This document shows positions 28,001 through 38,569 of a stretch of DNA of 64,000 nucleotides, piece by piece (the first letter of the stretch is position 1; each line of letters starts with the position of its first letter). The position numbers were made by a program, and so were the translations under genes. The notes beneath the pieces were generated by a model. The model was given only the letters and a program-made list of their open reading frames with translations, was not told the origin of the DNA and did no database searches. The DNA comes from Struthio camelus (taxonomy: Eukaryota > Chordata > Aves > Struthioniformes > Struthionidae): positions 24,425,068-24,489,067 of the forward strand of contig NC_090952.1 in assembly GCF_040807025.1 (NCBI RefSeq). The letters run 5' to 3'.

Positions 28001-31000
28001 TTCTTCACTCAAAGCAGGAAAACAGTAATCCTGTAGATAACTAAAGCCATACAGATAGAATACTTGCCTTCTAAAACAGGTTTTTGTACTTCAAAATCCA
28101 GTTCACTCTTTTTCTTCCGGGGTGGCGGAGCAGGCCGGGCAGGTGGTGGTGGTCTTGGAGGAGGAACGTTTGTTGGAGGTGGTGGTCGTGCTGGGACGGC
28201 CTTCTTTGTGCTAGCAACTATATCAGGTTCTACAGTAAGCTGCCGTGGTGGTTTTGCTGGAGGCATTTCTTCTGTTGTAGAAAGGTCTTTGGTAGATAAA
28301 TCCGAAGCCACTTGTTCTAAAGCATTTGCTTCTCTCTTGCTTGTTACTTCTTCATTTTTTGATGCTTCTTCTTGTGCTTCTGTTTCGTTGATTTTATCGT
28401 CAGCTGCACTAGTAACTTTTGTGAGTTTATTAGTTTCTTGTTGCTCAGAAGTAAACAAAAGTTTGCCAGAGGCCAATTCAGTGTCCTTACACACACTCTG
28501 ATGCACTGGTTCTCCAGAGTCTTCTGGTAAAGATATTTTAGCAGCTAATACTTCCGGAATACTACTAATGACCTCTGCTCCAGAAATCCAAGCATTTGCA
28601 CCTGAAGTTGCAACAGCCAGTTCTTCTCCTCTAGAAGCTAAAGGATCATTATCTAGCTCTTGTACCTTCTGGCTTTCTTCTATAATACTGTCAATAATCT
28701 AAAAAAAATAAATAAATAAAAGAACAAATTCTGCTGCTAAGTATCAGGCATTCTTGGGAGGCACTTACCAGTCAGTCTGTACAATACCACAAAAACTCTT
28801 CCACTGAAGAGTTGTTTTGTATATAAAATATGTTTTGTTTAGAAACTCTGGAGACCAGAACCCAGGTGCAGAAATAGGCCTATCTGACAAAGATAAGACA
28901 AAAATAAGACAAAGTGACTGATTTCCATTGTGTTTTGCTACTCACTTCAATACACTTATATTTTGAGAAAGAAAGTTAGGAAACAAAAGGTGCTTGCCTC
29001 TTCAGAGGTTCTCACACACAGCTATAAACGATTGTGCAAATCAGACAAGTAATTTAACATCAGTGAATCCTAAAAACGTTCTGAAAACAGCCAGCTTGAT
29101 ATTTACCTTTTAGATGAGCAGTCTCACTGACGTTTCTCATAAATTCTAACCTACGCTAGTTTTGGGATGAGGCTTGATGAGTGCTCTTAAACTACTTAAT
29201 GTTTCTAGTGCGATGTTGCAAACGTAAAGCAATATTTAACTTACCTCTTTTGAATCATCTTGTTTCATTTCTTGTACAGAGGCTTCATTTCCAACTTTTA
29301 GTTTGCTGTCTGTATCCTACAGAAAAAAAAATATAGGAAAACAGTAGTAAGAAGTTCTTGAATAAGATGAATTAGCAAAGAAAGCTACAACCAGTTAGAC
29401 AACATAAAGGAGAAGCATTCTGCTATAATATAACACATTACCATTTAAACATCTGACAGCAGAAACGCACAGCACACATCAAAAGCACTTCACAGTAGGA
29501 TACATAAAGAGATAGCCTGCACAGCACTAAAAAAAGCTATTCTAGTCCTCCTGTCTACAGACACAAAACTTCTTTTGATTTCTGTTGAGGCCAGCAGTCC
29601 TCAACTCTTACCCCAGAACATTTTAAGTCCCCAGAGATACTCTTGCTATTATAAAATATTTTTTGTTAAACTATGAATTTAATTCAGCTTGTACTGGTTT
29701 GGAAATGTGCACGATACATAGCCTCCATATTAAACAGTACGATAACAGTCATTTCTCAACAGCCATTTTAAAGGACCTCTGCATATTTTCTGGACCCTGA
29801 CAAGATTGACAATGACAACCTAGTACAGATATGCAACAAATATCTCCTCAGATTTTTTTTTTTTTTAAAAAGACTAGCCAGTCAATGGAACAACATTAAT
29901 ATTTGTTGTTATTACATAAATGCCTGATCAGAAATGCTAGATGCCATCTATACTATATCTATAAACTTATACTAAACCATAAACGCAACCTTCGGATAGT
30001 CAGTCACAAATAGAATCTTCATAGCATACTAAAGTACTATAATACATTTGAAAAACCCTAGGTAGATCATCCACTTCAGAGAGTTCTGACCTCAAGAAAT
30101 GATTTAATCAAGCAGAGACAGCCGTAATTACTAGAAAAGTTCTTCCTGTCCACTCCTTCCCCTACTTCCGTAAAAATTGCGTTTCTAATCCAAATGCGTG
30201 CTCTACTTTGCTTTATCACATTAATCTTCAAAGGTATGACAGCTTAAATACTTAAGAGTAATTCATGTCTACAGAAGTCCATTATATTAATTGCTAATTC
30301 TGTTGACATTAAACTCGCACATACTAAACTTTGGACTTAAATATTTCTAACACGCTCCAAGACAAACTATACCATTAGTCACATTCGGTGAACTGATATG
30401 GTAGCAAGCAGAGAAGTAACTACTTTTTCACCTTCACCAAGTTAAGTTTTGAGCAAGTGACTTAGGAAGACACTGAAGAATCCTACATGCAATATACAGA
30501 ACTTTATACCTGAACATTCCCCACATTTCCATCGACATAAAAGTTAGTTTTGAAGTTGACTGCTTGCACTGAGTTTAGTCAGAAAATGATGGAACTATAT
30601 TTCTTGAAAGGCTTAAACATTTAATACTGTATTATTAAAGGGATATTAAGCAGAACAAAATACAAATCCGTTCCCAAACGATATCTCTGTAAAGAGGTTA
30701 TTGATTCACTGACAGCTGGGGAGCAGAGCACTATCACTTAGTTTCCAACACTGCTGACTAATCAGAAACACTACTGTTTTCACTACGATTGCCCAACACT
30801 TTCGGGATAAAACGTCAAGCCTTTTCTATTCTGTGTAGGCGTGTTGTATAGCATCACCTTTGGCCCCTCCAAGACCAGGCAACGAATGCTGTCTGTACAA
30901 TGTTCCAACTCTTAACCTACTTAAGTGTCAGATTCAGCTGCACTGTCACCATGCACAGATGCAGCATACTAATTACCTGCGTGGGACGTGGCAATACTGT

Positions 31001-34000
31001 CTCTATAAGCTAAATATAGTGTTTTATTTTCATATAACCTAGAGGGGAGGCTTCTGAAGTACAAAATAAGAAAAATCTTAGTTTGATGACAGAAGGGAGT
31101 AAAGTCACCTATTTCATACAAATCAGACTAAAACCCTGCTGTATCCTGCTGTAGAGACTTGATTATTATTCACAAATCACTTGAAAGAGGATAGTCTAAT
31201 TATTAAGTACAACTCAATTAAACTGCAAATATATGTTTCAGAGTATAATTAGCTTCAAACATGTCAACATACCCTAAATAAAAGGAAAGCTGGAAGTTTA
31301 AGAGACATCAGCATAATTGCTCCCGACAAGGAAAGTCTGTAATTTCCTATCTTTGCAGATGTTAGACTGTCACAGTACGTCTACATTCGGTAAAAATGCT
31401 CAACACACTGCTCTTCAATAAGTATTTGATTGGTTTTATGCAGAAACCTACCTTGAATACGTGAGATCCAACTTTTGTCGGTGACCTGATAGAGAGAAGA
31501 AGATAGATTTAGGTAGAGAACTCCAAGGAAAACAAAAACCAAAACCAAAAACACTCTCATCGCTTCAAGCTTCCTATTAAACAGAATCTATAACGCAGTC
31601 TTCCTTTACAGTGAATGTATACTTGATACGTTGGATTAGCAAAGTGAACGTTTCTGATACTGCTCCTTTACACAAAAGGCTCCAAATGGAGTTAAGTGCC
31701 CAGCTATCTCCGAGATACATAGATCCCACTGCTCCTATTATCCCTGAAAGTTTCTCAGCAGTAGTTATGAGAAATCACATTTCTATCACCCTTTTCTAAC
31801 AAACTGATGCTATTCCTAGGGCACATTTAAAAACATTTCAAATTATAGAAGGTTTAAAATTATCATTTATAGAAAGCGCAGGTTGGACACCAAAGAAAAA
31901 CAAAACTTTCAGAAAGAAGTGTGAATGCTCTAGAACCCGCCAGATCAAGTGCCTGAATCCTAACCTGTAATGTCAACACTATCATAACCACTCTACTCTT
32001 CAACCTCTCTAAGAAACGCAAGCTCCTGCTTCTAACCATCATGCTCAAAATAAATATAAGCACCTACAACACAACAGGAGGGAACGAGTTTCGGACTATT
32101 TGCTCTCTGAAGCACATACTCTGAAACTGTGGGTTGTATTAGCATACGTTCACACGTAACCTTTTGCTTAACTGAAATAGAGGGAAGAAGGTGGTACCTT
32201 AGGGGACTGGTATCAAGTAATTACTTTTCTCTAGGTCACCATTCAAGTCTAACCAGCAAACTGTCAACTTTTACTATACCCTGAACTTGCATTTTCACAA
32301 GATTTTCAGTATTCACATATTGAGTCACATTGCTGACTTTGACAACAGGATCTTACTCAGCTCTAAAGAAGTTTGTTGGTCACAAGCAGAGAGCAAACTA
32401 CAGTTTACTGCCTTACAGGCTGCATGCAGCCTGGATTGCACAAGCATCCCAACCGGCTGCTGAGTTCAGTGGCACTTGACAATTCACACCATCTTGTACT
32501 GAATAATATATACAAATACAGAGATCTCAGGCTTATTTTCATCTCCAGCTTCTGAAATGACAGTTTCAAGGGACAACATCTTCCGAAAAAAGTTATTTCC
32601 ATTTCATTTTTAAGTTATCATTGTTAAGCCAAAATTGAGTTTCAGTTCTTCTGTTTACCATCTGAAAGCATTTTATGGCAAAAGGAAAACTCCATGGTAT
32701 AAACGTGAGCTTAAGTAAATGAGAAAGTACAGTGGATTTATATACAGTCTCTGAAACCCACATGTGTCTGCCCAGATATTTACACTTGAGACAAGGCATA
32801 TGCTCTGTAGAAGGAAACGCTAACCCCAGTATGCAAAAAAGGCAAAAATCAATATTTTGACCTGAAGAGCAAACACATGTCTTTCACCTCCCATATCAAT
32901 ATATAGCCAGGGAAAGCCAGAAGGCCAGCCTGTTTCAGTAACTGGAAATCCAAAACACTTTCAATTGCACTAAACACTCATGGATTTCAACAGAAATAGT
33001 GGCAGACCTGCGTGTCAGTGCTCCATTAAATCAAAAACAACTTCTTTAGCAATAAAATACAGTTACGATTACTATAGCACTCAGGCTTCAGCAAGGAGTA
33101 GGGTCCCACTGTTGCAACGCACTGCTTAGACTTCACAACCTAAAGAAAGTGCAAATCTCTCAACTGCAAATACATAATTTATAGCTCTTTATTGAGACGC
33201 TTCCCACCAAGTGGTATCCGGTACAGGCAAATCCTTCCTCCACTGGTAACACGAAATTTGAGGTTCAAAAGACCTTGTTTCCATTTCCAACTTCCTGGAA
33301 AATCTGCACTCATGCTAAAACAGATGTTATTACCCACTCTTGTGCATTACTCAAATGCCTTAGGAAAAAGCTACTCAAGTGACAAAGGTTACTAAGCTAC
33401 CAGCTATAGAATATAAAACAGTACTGAGAGCTTGAGTATCAAATGCACAATACTTACGTTAAGATGAACCTTTGCCATTGAAATTACATCCTTTTAAAAC
33501 ATTCCAAAGCTTCCATAACGGTTTGGCAATAACACCACTTATTTGGTTATGTTCTAAACTGATCTGAAACGTAGCAGCTTGCCTGAGGAATATTTGAACT
33601 AAGTGCAGCACGTAAGCATCATTGCTCCCCTTTCAGGGTAACAACTAGCTTCTTATGTGCTGTTACATTTATAAAGACAAAGTATGTTACAGAAGTTTGA
33701 TAACCGAAACCTCTTGTAGTTTAACAGTACTCTGCAATGGTCTCACTTTCCCAAGCACTTAAAGTCACCAACCTTTCCCCCTCATAGTTTTACTTTAGGT
33801 CACAGGTTTTACAGATACAGTATCTGAAATGTCTGTATTTTTTTTTTTTAAGTATATAGAGCAGCAAAAGTATCTGAAAAGATTTGCTATGAAGATCAAT
33901 CCAACGATCAAACATCGATCTTCCTTTGGAAGTTCTGTAGCTTTACAAGGTTATCAGATATAAAATGAAGACTGACATACCACAAAATGGTAAAACTTAA

Positions 34001-37000
34001 GGCAAATACTTAATTTTGTTGTCATGTATTATTGTTAGTAAACAACGAGATTACACATTTGACAACAATGGATCTTACAGAACGCATTTCAAATGAAATG
34101 CTTCTAACTTAAGTTTTCTTTTGTAATGCTGGCCATGATAACACTAGTTTAACAGAGAGGATGTTCAAAGTTATTTATAAAGACTAAGCTTAAAAAAAAA
34201 AATCTATTTTACCTGCACAAATATAACCAGATGTCTGAAAGTCAGGTAAACTCCCAAAGAACTTTATTTTTGCGTTTATTCAGCATTCAAATTCATCCTG
34301 ATTACCAACCAGGCTATATAAAGCTGCCTTTCCCACTACCTGGTAGGGCCAAGCTAGTACCTACTCAAAGTGTCTGAATCTTTACTAAGCTTCCATTTTC
34401 AGCCCGCTCTTGATAAAATTTAGGACTGGAAACAAAACAGTGAGCCCTTAAAAAAAAAAAAACAGGGAGGAGGGAGAAGCATTAAGAATGATGAGTGTGG
34501 ACAAAACCCCAGGGCTAATCTGCCTGCTTTCCTAGGATGATCTATATCGTTACAAAGAAGATATGTTAACAGGCAAACGAAAAGAGGTTTAAAGTGAACA
34601 TACAATAGTATATTGTACAGAAGATACAGGTTCAATCACAACCAGCCCAGTAACCATATCTACTGCTGTTCTTCAGCTTGCAGAAGCATACGACGGTTTC
34701 CTCCGTCTAACCTACGGCTGGCCTGAAAGCTACAATTATTCTTGATGCAGCTCTCCATGGTAGTCCACGCTTTTGAAACCACAAGGATTCCTCACTGCAG
34801 TGCACTCTGGGCTACCCTTGGAAAGCACTTGGGAGCTTCAGCTAACTCGGAACACAGAAGCTTGTCTGCAGTGCAGCAAGTTATTACGCTGACAGAACTA
34901 ATGCTCCATACTCCATCTATTTGCTGCTGAGATCGGCTTTGGATGTTGGCTAATATACACACAAGCAAAGGTTGTGCTAAGCGTGTCCCATGTGTCATCA
35001 GTGTACAACTTATCTCATTTCCTACAGAGAAGGAAACTCAATGCTTCAGGAGCAACGTGGAAGCAACTTCAGAAGGACAGGATTACTGAGGCTAGAATTC
35101 AATAACTTAAACTAATTAAGGTATTAAGGTACTAGAGGATATTTCTCATTATCCACATTGTCTCTTGACCACAGTGCCTTTTGTTTATCTTCTTGTAATA
35201 ATTTTTTAGTTTAACAATTTTTTTTTTTTAAACTAAACACAAATTGGCCCCTTACTATTAGGCATATAATGTTCAAACTATTAGGTTTAGCAGTTCTTCA
35301 TTTCAGAGCGGGTGGTCCCTTTTCCTTATTTATAAGATATAAAAGGGTCAGTCACATGCTTGCACCTGGACAAGTGTGCCTTACTTCATATTCTCCTCTT
35401 CTCAAAACAACTGTTCTCCTTCAGGGGAGCGTTCATGCCTCTAATTCTTTTTCTAGACCTCTACTATGGTTACAGTCTTCTCCAAGCAGAGTGACAAAAG
35501 ACATTTGTACATAGTGTACACAGTGTTACTACATTTTCAGCCTTCTTAATTCTTTTCTGTCACACCAGCTCTGATCCCCCCCTCCACCAGCAAGTGGAAG
35601 GTATCCAAACAGATGCCTTCATTGACAGGTCTACACAGGCACCTAGATCTTTTTTCTAGATTCTATAAAAACTAATAGAAACAGACATGATTTGGGATCC
35701 AGCTACCCAACAGATGGACACTCTCCATATGCGCTATCAAAAGCGCAGTTAAACATAAAAGGAAAAAAACAGAGCAAAAGTGAAGCATGCAGGCCTAGCC
35801 AGAGGGGATGCAGTAGTCTCCAAACATCTGCTTAACACACTTCATCTTACAGAAGTCATCAATGCTGGAGTTATCTCAGCCCATAATCATCCGAAATAAA
35901 CATTCTGTAACCAGTTCTGTAATTTTTGCTAATTAATCCTTAAATATCACCAGTTATGTAGGTTTTTGAGGATACAGACATGGTGATTTCCTTGATGAGG
36001 ATCTTAACCCTCAGTACCACTTGACTTATGAGAAGAATTGGAAGCTTACGCCAACTTGAAAATGCCACTTTTGCACATCACAGGAGACAATTCGTAAAAA
36101 AAATGAAATATCAAAGAAGTCAGTAAGCTTACATAAACGCTCAGTTGTCACCACTTTCAGTAGTTCTGTATCAGCAGTTACTAAACTTCCTCACACAGAA
36201 CTCAGGGCAAAAGGGAGGAAGCTACAAAACCCCCCTAAAATCCCATACGAATCACGAGGGCAAATATACCTACACAACCTTGGTAAAAACTGGCTACAGC
36301 ACATGCTGCAAAAAAGGATCTCCAAGCATTTTTGCTGATCATCAGAGCACTTACTGAACAAGCAGATAATTCAAACTGCAGAGAGCAATATGCATTTGTT
36401 TTCAGCTGCCCTTCCTCCCATGAGAAGGTTTTGATTTTTTTGTGCATCCCAATTCACACTACACATGCAGAAGTCTCAGAACTATGTTCTACAAGCCAAA
36501 TTCTGGGAAGTGACAAAGATAAACGTGGAATTAGCTCTCAAGAAATCTCAAAGCTCAGAGAAAAATACTCTCCCTATTGTTGGTACTATTACGTATTCAG
36601 TATCTGAACTGCAAACTAAGCCCTCTGAGATCACCTCCTTACTTGACTCAAGGCCGTTGAGTCAAGTCTTCAGTCAATGGTGCGTTCTTACAGGTTACGG
36701 AAGAGCAATATAAAAATAAAAGGCATCTTCAATTTAATTCCTAACTTGTGACTTCATAAAATCAAGTTCTGCTTAGATACAGGTTGGAGGAATCTTCAAA
36801 GTCTGAACATACAGCATTATTTACATCAAAAGCAAGTTAGAAAAAACAGTTATTACGCATTATACACAAGAGTCTACTAACCCTTGCACGTACCCCAGTG
36901 ACACTAAGCTATGGCTCCATTTGTACCCGAGCCAGATTTAATGGCTCACTTCTACCAGAAGATCTCTTTTCCCCTTTCTGCCTCTCCTACTTTTAGCTGC

Positions 37001-38323
37001 ACAAACCCAACTCCTTCACACCTCCCCCCAGCTCCCAGACCCTTCTGTCAGCTATTTGAACACATTAAATAGCTGAAAACTAGAAATAGCAAAAACTGTT
37101 TTCCATTACTTTGAGCTATAGCAACACATAGAAGGGTTCAATAGTCACCAGTGCTAGTGCAAGGTAAGCAGCTGGAGCAAGACCTCATTCCAGGAATAGC
37201 AGGCTGTTGATTTGGCTCAGCACATCTCGTGGAACGGTATGCCAAGATATGCCTTTCACGAGGTACTTAAAAAGCTAAGTTCAGAAAAGGTTTATCACAA
37301 GATACGTGGGTGAGCAGAGCAGATCTAGCTTTTCCTTTGTTCTAGGCGTCCAGTGGCCACAGATACACAGATTAAAACAAGCGCTTAGTTAATTATTAAA
37401 GCTTCAAATGGATGATCCCACAATCTACCTTATTGCTCTTCAAATAACTACATGAAACCCCACCCTACAAGGTCAAGTGATGGAGAGATCTGGTCCAGAC
37501 TATATGAAAAACAGAACTGATACAACTCAGCCTATTCAACATACGACTGGAAAGAGAGATATTTACATTCTGAAAAGTGGGAGTGTATTTGGCTACACTA
37601 CAACATAGTGGTTCAGTTAGCTTTGAGGTAACAGTACTAAGAATTACCACTATAAAACGCTGTTAAGAATGCGCTACACACAACCATGCAGTGACTAAAT
37701 ACAAATGCACAGTGCACAAAAGCATAACCATTAAAAAAAAACAAACGATACAGCACAGCTGAAGTTGTTTTACCTACAGCAACAGTTAGCCTCAGAAGAA
37801 TCTTAGTCTGTCTTTTCAGAAAAATCTGCTACTCTTACCAAACTCCAGAGATTCGCTCTGCTGGGTCCTAAATTTACCACCGCACATCGTTTCTAAGAAC
37901 TACATACTGTCTGCCCGAGGAAGGCAGATATGATCTCATCAAGATAATGGCTACTGCCAGCCCCACAAGCCTCGGAAGCTACACCGCCAGCAGCTTGATT
38001 TCTCCGCATCCTCTCGACTTTTCGGGCTTGCCACTCGCTCAGCCACCGTACGGCCAAGCAAAGCCCCCCCCCCCCCCCCCCGCCCGCGGCCGGGACCGAC
38101 GAGCCAAGCCCCCTCCTTGCCGAGCGCGCAGCCCTCCCCCCTCCCCCCCGCCGCTCCCTAACGGCCGTAACGGTCGGGAGCCGCCGCCTCCCCTCAGGGC
38201 CGCGCTGAGGGAGGGCAGGGGAGGGCGGCGGCCGCGGCGGACTCACGGCGCGGGGGAGGCGCCCGCCAGGTGCACGTCCTCGGGCGCGTCGTAGAACTCC
38301 TCGGTGTCGCTGTCGGAGGCCAT
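12930..38323 (-). CDS. WDR44: WDR44, WD repeat-containing protein 44 (20 coding exons, complete)
   Basis: RAB11 effector on recycling and tubular endosomes. In mammals it binds GTP-RAB11, the SH3 domains of GRAF1/GRAF2 and ER VAP proteins, and restrains ciliogenesis. Joined minus-strand exons give 2724 nt, 907 residues plus stop, against 913 in human. Visible in order: FFAT-like EFYDAPE at residues 9-15; a variable acidic region (to about 205); a proline-rich tract at about 207-258 (PPAKPPR, PARPPPP, PAPPPRKKK); PRSNSG at 335-340, whose serines match the human AKT sites; the RAB11-binding region (about 325-500); and a WD40 propeller from about 496 to 899 with repeat ends such as VRIW, VRLWHI, LRLWNI, IRLYDL and YIWS. 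The start ATG has a perfect GCCGCCATGG context and is the first in-frame ATG. All junctions are GT-AG except one GC-AG intron after exon 4. The C-terminal half is nearly identical to the mammalian protein as I remember it; the N-terminal third has diverged. Confidence 0.97.
13470..13601 (-). CDS. WDR44: WDR44 coding exon 19
   Basis: Residues 833-876 plus one base: AHNAVVTSAIFAPNPGLMVS, then a fast-evolving acidic loop (EKQEVESKGEDSETSDTIPS) that differs clearly from human. Acceptor CTGAAG, donor GTAGGT. Confidence 0.95.
13887..13911. repeat. Poly-T run, 25 bp
   Basis: Uninterrupted T run in WDR44 intron 18, following a GC-richer patch (13848-13866). Confidence 0.9.
14300..14427 (-). CDS. WDR44: WDR44 coding exon 18 (WD repeat)
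   Basis: Residues 790-832 plus one base: SHDFTYIVSGSEDKYVYIWS and then YHDLSKFTSVRRDRNDFWEG. Acceptor CCATAG; donor GTAAAAAAA sits in a long poly-A/T tract that might weaken it. Confidence 0.96.
15810..15925 (-). CDS. WDR44: WDR44 coding exon 17 (WD repeat)
   Basis: Residues 752-789 plus two bases: ILVTSNDSRIRLYDLRDLSL followed by MKYKGYVNSSSQIKASF. Acceptor TTCTAG, donor GTAAGG. Confidence 0.97.
17411..17512 (-). CDS. WDR44: WDR44 coding exon 16
   Basis: Residues 718-751: HLKYHTQIHVRSTRGRN then VGRKITGIEPLPGENK, a basic strand and the beginning of the next blade. Acceptor TTTCAG, donor GTATTT. Confidence 0.97.
17699..17890 (-). CDS. WDR44: WDR44 coding exon 15 (WD repeats)
   Basis: Residues 654-717. 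Starts DDRYFLSGSLDGKLRLWNIP and continues through TKLITAANFCQNGKYAVIGT to CIFYDTE. It covers the end of one blade and most of the next. Acceptor TCTCAG, donor GTAAAA. Confidence 0.97.
18155..18375 (-). mobile_element. Degenerate CR1-type LINE 3' fragment
   Basis: In WDR44 intron 14. The plus strand shows the diagnostic reverse-complement CR1 order: TTGGAAGGGA, CTGAGG and CCCAACAC near the start, then AGCAGGTTGTACAGGGTC, TTTTAAACTTCTCCAAGGAG, CTCTCTGGACAACCTG and GGAACTTC. The element is therefore on the minus strand, truncated and diverged, with no coding capacity. CR1 is the dominant LINE of birds and other archosaurs, which supports the organism call. Confidence 0.65.
18638..18760 (-). CDS. 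WDR44: WDR44 coding exon 14 (WD repeat)
   Basis: Residues 613-653: NYFLLSSSMDKTVRLWHISR, then CLCCFQHIDFVTAIAFHPR, matching human throughout. Acceptor CCACAG, donor GTAAGT, phase 0 at both ends. Confidence 0.97.
18992..19018. repeat. Poly-T run, 27 bp
   Basis: Uninterrupted T run in WDR44 intron 13, flanked by gtttg and agg. Simple mononucleotide repeat, probably length-variable; on the transcribed strand it is poly-A. Confidence 0.9.
20114..20227 (-). CDS. WDR44: WDR44 coding exon 13 (WD repeat)
   Basis: Residues 575-612: ICSGVDEDPDDKNAPFRQRP then CKYKGHTADLLDLSWSK, the GH-containing start of a blade. The acceptor is the weaker GATAG; a CAG 8 nt further in would shift the frame into a stop, so it was not used. 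Donor GTAAGG. Confidence 0.95.
20391..20416. repeat. Perfect 10-bp inverted repeat with 6-nt loop
   Basis: TTTCGAGCAC, loop AATGAG, GTGCTCGAAA, inside WDR44 intron 12. It could form a stable stem-loop in the pre-mRNA. No flanking target-site duplication or element was recognised. Confidence 0.6.
21500..21564 (-). CDS. WDR44: WDR44 coding exon 12
   Basis: Residues 553-574: a serine-rich insert between blades (GRVSPSPSQESLNSSKSDTD). Short 65-bp exon, acceptor TTCTAG, donor GTACGT, phases 1 and 0. Confidence 0.94.
21661..21799 (-). CDS. WDR44: WDR44 coding exon 11 (WD repeat)
   Basis: Residues 507-552 plus one base. Typical WD40 blade: GAVWTMKFSHCGRLLASAGQ then DNVVRIW, followed by the linker AFDYFNNMRMKYNTE. 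Acceptor TGACAG, donor GTATGT. Confidence 0.96.
23308..23459 (-). CDS. WDR44: WDR44 coding exon 10
   Basis: Residues 456-506, from VFHTDQDDPSSSDDEG through the conserved KFKAAHGFKGPYDFEQIKVV to SGEHM. This is the last part before the WD propeller and starts its first blade. Acceptor CTCTTAG, donor GTAAGT. Confidence 0.96.
24458..24564 (-). CDS. WDR44: WDR44 coding exon 9
   Basis: Residues 420-455 plus one base. Basic helical segment KKFLGKSVKRAKHLAEEYGE followed by RAVNKVKSVRDE, nearly identical to human. Acceptor TTTAAG, donor GTCAGT. Confidence 0.95.
24877..24960 (-). CDS. WDR44: WDR44 coding exon 8
   Basis: Residues 392-419 plus two bases: an acidic and glutamine-rich linker (NDAAQSDDEDKIQTQQTDSD) ending GGRLKQKT. 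Acceptor TCCTAG, donor GTAAGA. Part of the RAB11-binding region by homology. Confidence 0.93.
26011..26147 (-). CDS. WDR44: WDR44 coding exon 7
   Basis: Residues 347-391 plus two bases. Includes MIKNLDTGEEIPLSLAEEK and TLHIMRRTKEYV, essentially unchanged from human, in the RAB11-binding region. Acceptor CCATAG, donor GTATGA. Confidence 0.96.
27101..27193 (-). CDS. WDR44: WDR44 coding exon 6
   Basis: Residues 316-346, containing PQRPRSNSGRELTDE. Ser337 and Ser339 correspond to human Ser342 and Ser344, reported AKT sites that influence RAB11 binding. Acceptor TTTCAG, donor GTACTG, phase 0 at both ends. Confidence 0.95.
27284..27414 (-). CDS. WDR44: WDR44 coding exon 5
   Basis: Residues 272-315. 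The second half, KDSQPSLDLASATSGDKIV, is identical to the remembered human sequence, while the first half (PREHFTTGGLLTPS) is diverged. Acceptor TTTCAG, donor GTATTG. Confidence 0.93.
28068..28698 (-). CDS. WDR44: WDR44 coding exon 4 (large, proline-rich)
   Basis: At 631 nt the largest exon, residues 62-271. It starts IIDSIIEESQKV and runs through a diverged acidic, lysine- and glutamate-rich stretch to the proline-rich tract at about 207-258, the region that in mammals binds SH3 domains of GRAF1/GRAF2. It ends ...KPVLE plus one base. The donor reads AAG then GCAAGT, a GC-type splice site; the only nearby GT would put exon 5 out of frame. Confidence 0.94.
29245..29316 (-). CDS. WDR44: WDR44 coding exon 3
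   Basis: Residues 38-61, including KVGNEASVQEMKQDDSKE, which aligns with human KVGNESPVQELKQDVSKK. Acceptor CTGTAG, donor GTAAGT, both junctions in phase 0. Confidence 0.92.
29317..31451 (-). other. WDR44 intron 2 (2.1 kb)
   Basis: AT-rich intron between exons 2 and 3. Contains a T run followed by A's near 29853 and scattered short repeats. No RNA gene, exon or recognisable transposon was seen. Confidence 0.75.
31452..31485 (-). CDS. WDR44: WDR44 coding exon 2 (34 bp)
   Basis: Very short exon completing residue 26 and encoding to residue 37 (SPTKVGSHVFK). Acceptor TATCAG and donor GTAGGT are both good. It matches the human SPGKVGLSTFK stretch, and the incoming phase (two bases) and outgoing phase (none) fit its neighbours. 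Confidence 0.9.
31486..38246 (-). other. WDR44 intron 1 (6.8 kb)
   Basis: Longest intron. AT-rich over most of its length, with A/T runs near 33837, 34190, 34450 and 35217, and no credible exon in either strand. At its 5' end, inside the CpG island, lies an 18-nt C run on the plus strand (38064-38081), which becomes poly-G in the pre-mRNA. Confidence 0.8.
38064..38081. repeat. Poly-C run, 18 bp
   Basis: Eighteen C's in WDR44 intron 1, about 165 bp downstream of exon 1 in transcript direction. The transcript reads poly-G, able to form a G-quadruplex. Confidence 0.9.
38247..38323 (-). CDS. WDR44: WDR44 coding exon 1
   Basis: Encodes residues 1-25 plus two bases of residue 26, beginning MASDSDTEEFYDAPED. 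The EFYDAPE core fits the FFAT consensus for binding VAPA/VAPB on the ER. The exon ends GCGCC before donor GTGAGT. It lies in the CpG island and is followed by the longest intron of the gene. Confidence 0.95.
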
Positions 38324-38329
38324 GGCGGC
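38320..38329 (-). promoter_or_regulatory. Kozak context of the WDR44 start
   Basis: GCCGCCATGG, a perfect Kozak consensus around the ATG at 38323-38321. The frame stays open upstream to at least 38527, but no other in-frame ATG occurs there, which supports this start. Confidence 0.85.
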
Positions 38330-38455
38330 GCGGCGCCGGGCTGGGCTGGGCCGGGCCGAGCCGCACCGGGCCGGGCCGGGCCGGGCCGCCGGCAGCGCAG
38401 CGCAGCGGGGCCGCGGCCACCTCAGGGCAGGGCGAGCGAGCGGGGGCCGCGCGGC

Positions 38456-38465
38456 TCTCGCGAGA
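38456..38465. promoter_or_regulatory. CGCG element TCTCGCGAGA (BANP/Kaiso-type site)
   Basis: Perfect 10-bp palindrome TCTCGCGAGA, about 135 bp upstream of the WDR44 start codon. This motif is known to be bound by BANP at unmethylated CpG-island promoters of housekeeping genes. Occupancy here is inferred. Confidence 0.65.
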
Positions 38466-38561
38466 GCGGCACCAACACCGCCCCCTACCGGGCGGAAGGG
38501 CACGCGGGAGAAAGGAAGTGGGGGCAAGCGGCCGCGCCGGCCAGAGTGGACCTGCGCGCCG

Positions 38562-38569
38562 TGACGTCA
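38562..38569. promoter_or_regulatory. Perfect CRE, TGACGTCA
   Basis: Full palindromic cAMP-response element inside the CpG island, about 240 bp upstream of the ATG. CREB/ATF-family binding is the established reading of this octamer. The central CpG makes it methylation-sensitive. Confidence 0.6.

Noticed and set aside
28064-28501. 145-codon plus-strand Gly/Ser-rich frame
   Set aside because: It is the antisense of the proline- and glutamate-rich WDR44 exon 4.
38324-38527. N-terminal extension of WDR44 in frame with the ATG
   Set aside because: The frame is open, but its first codon is TTG and no in-frame ATG precedes the conserved MASDSDTEEF start, which has a perfect Kozak context.
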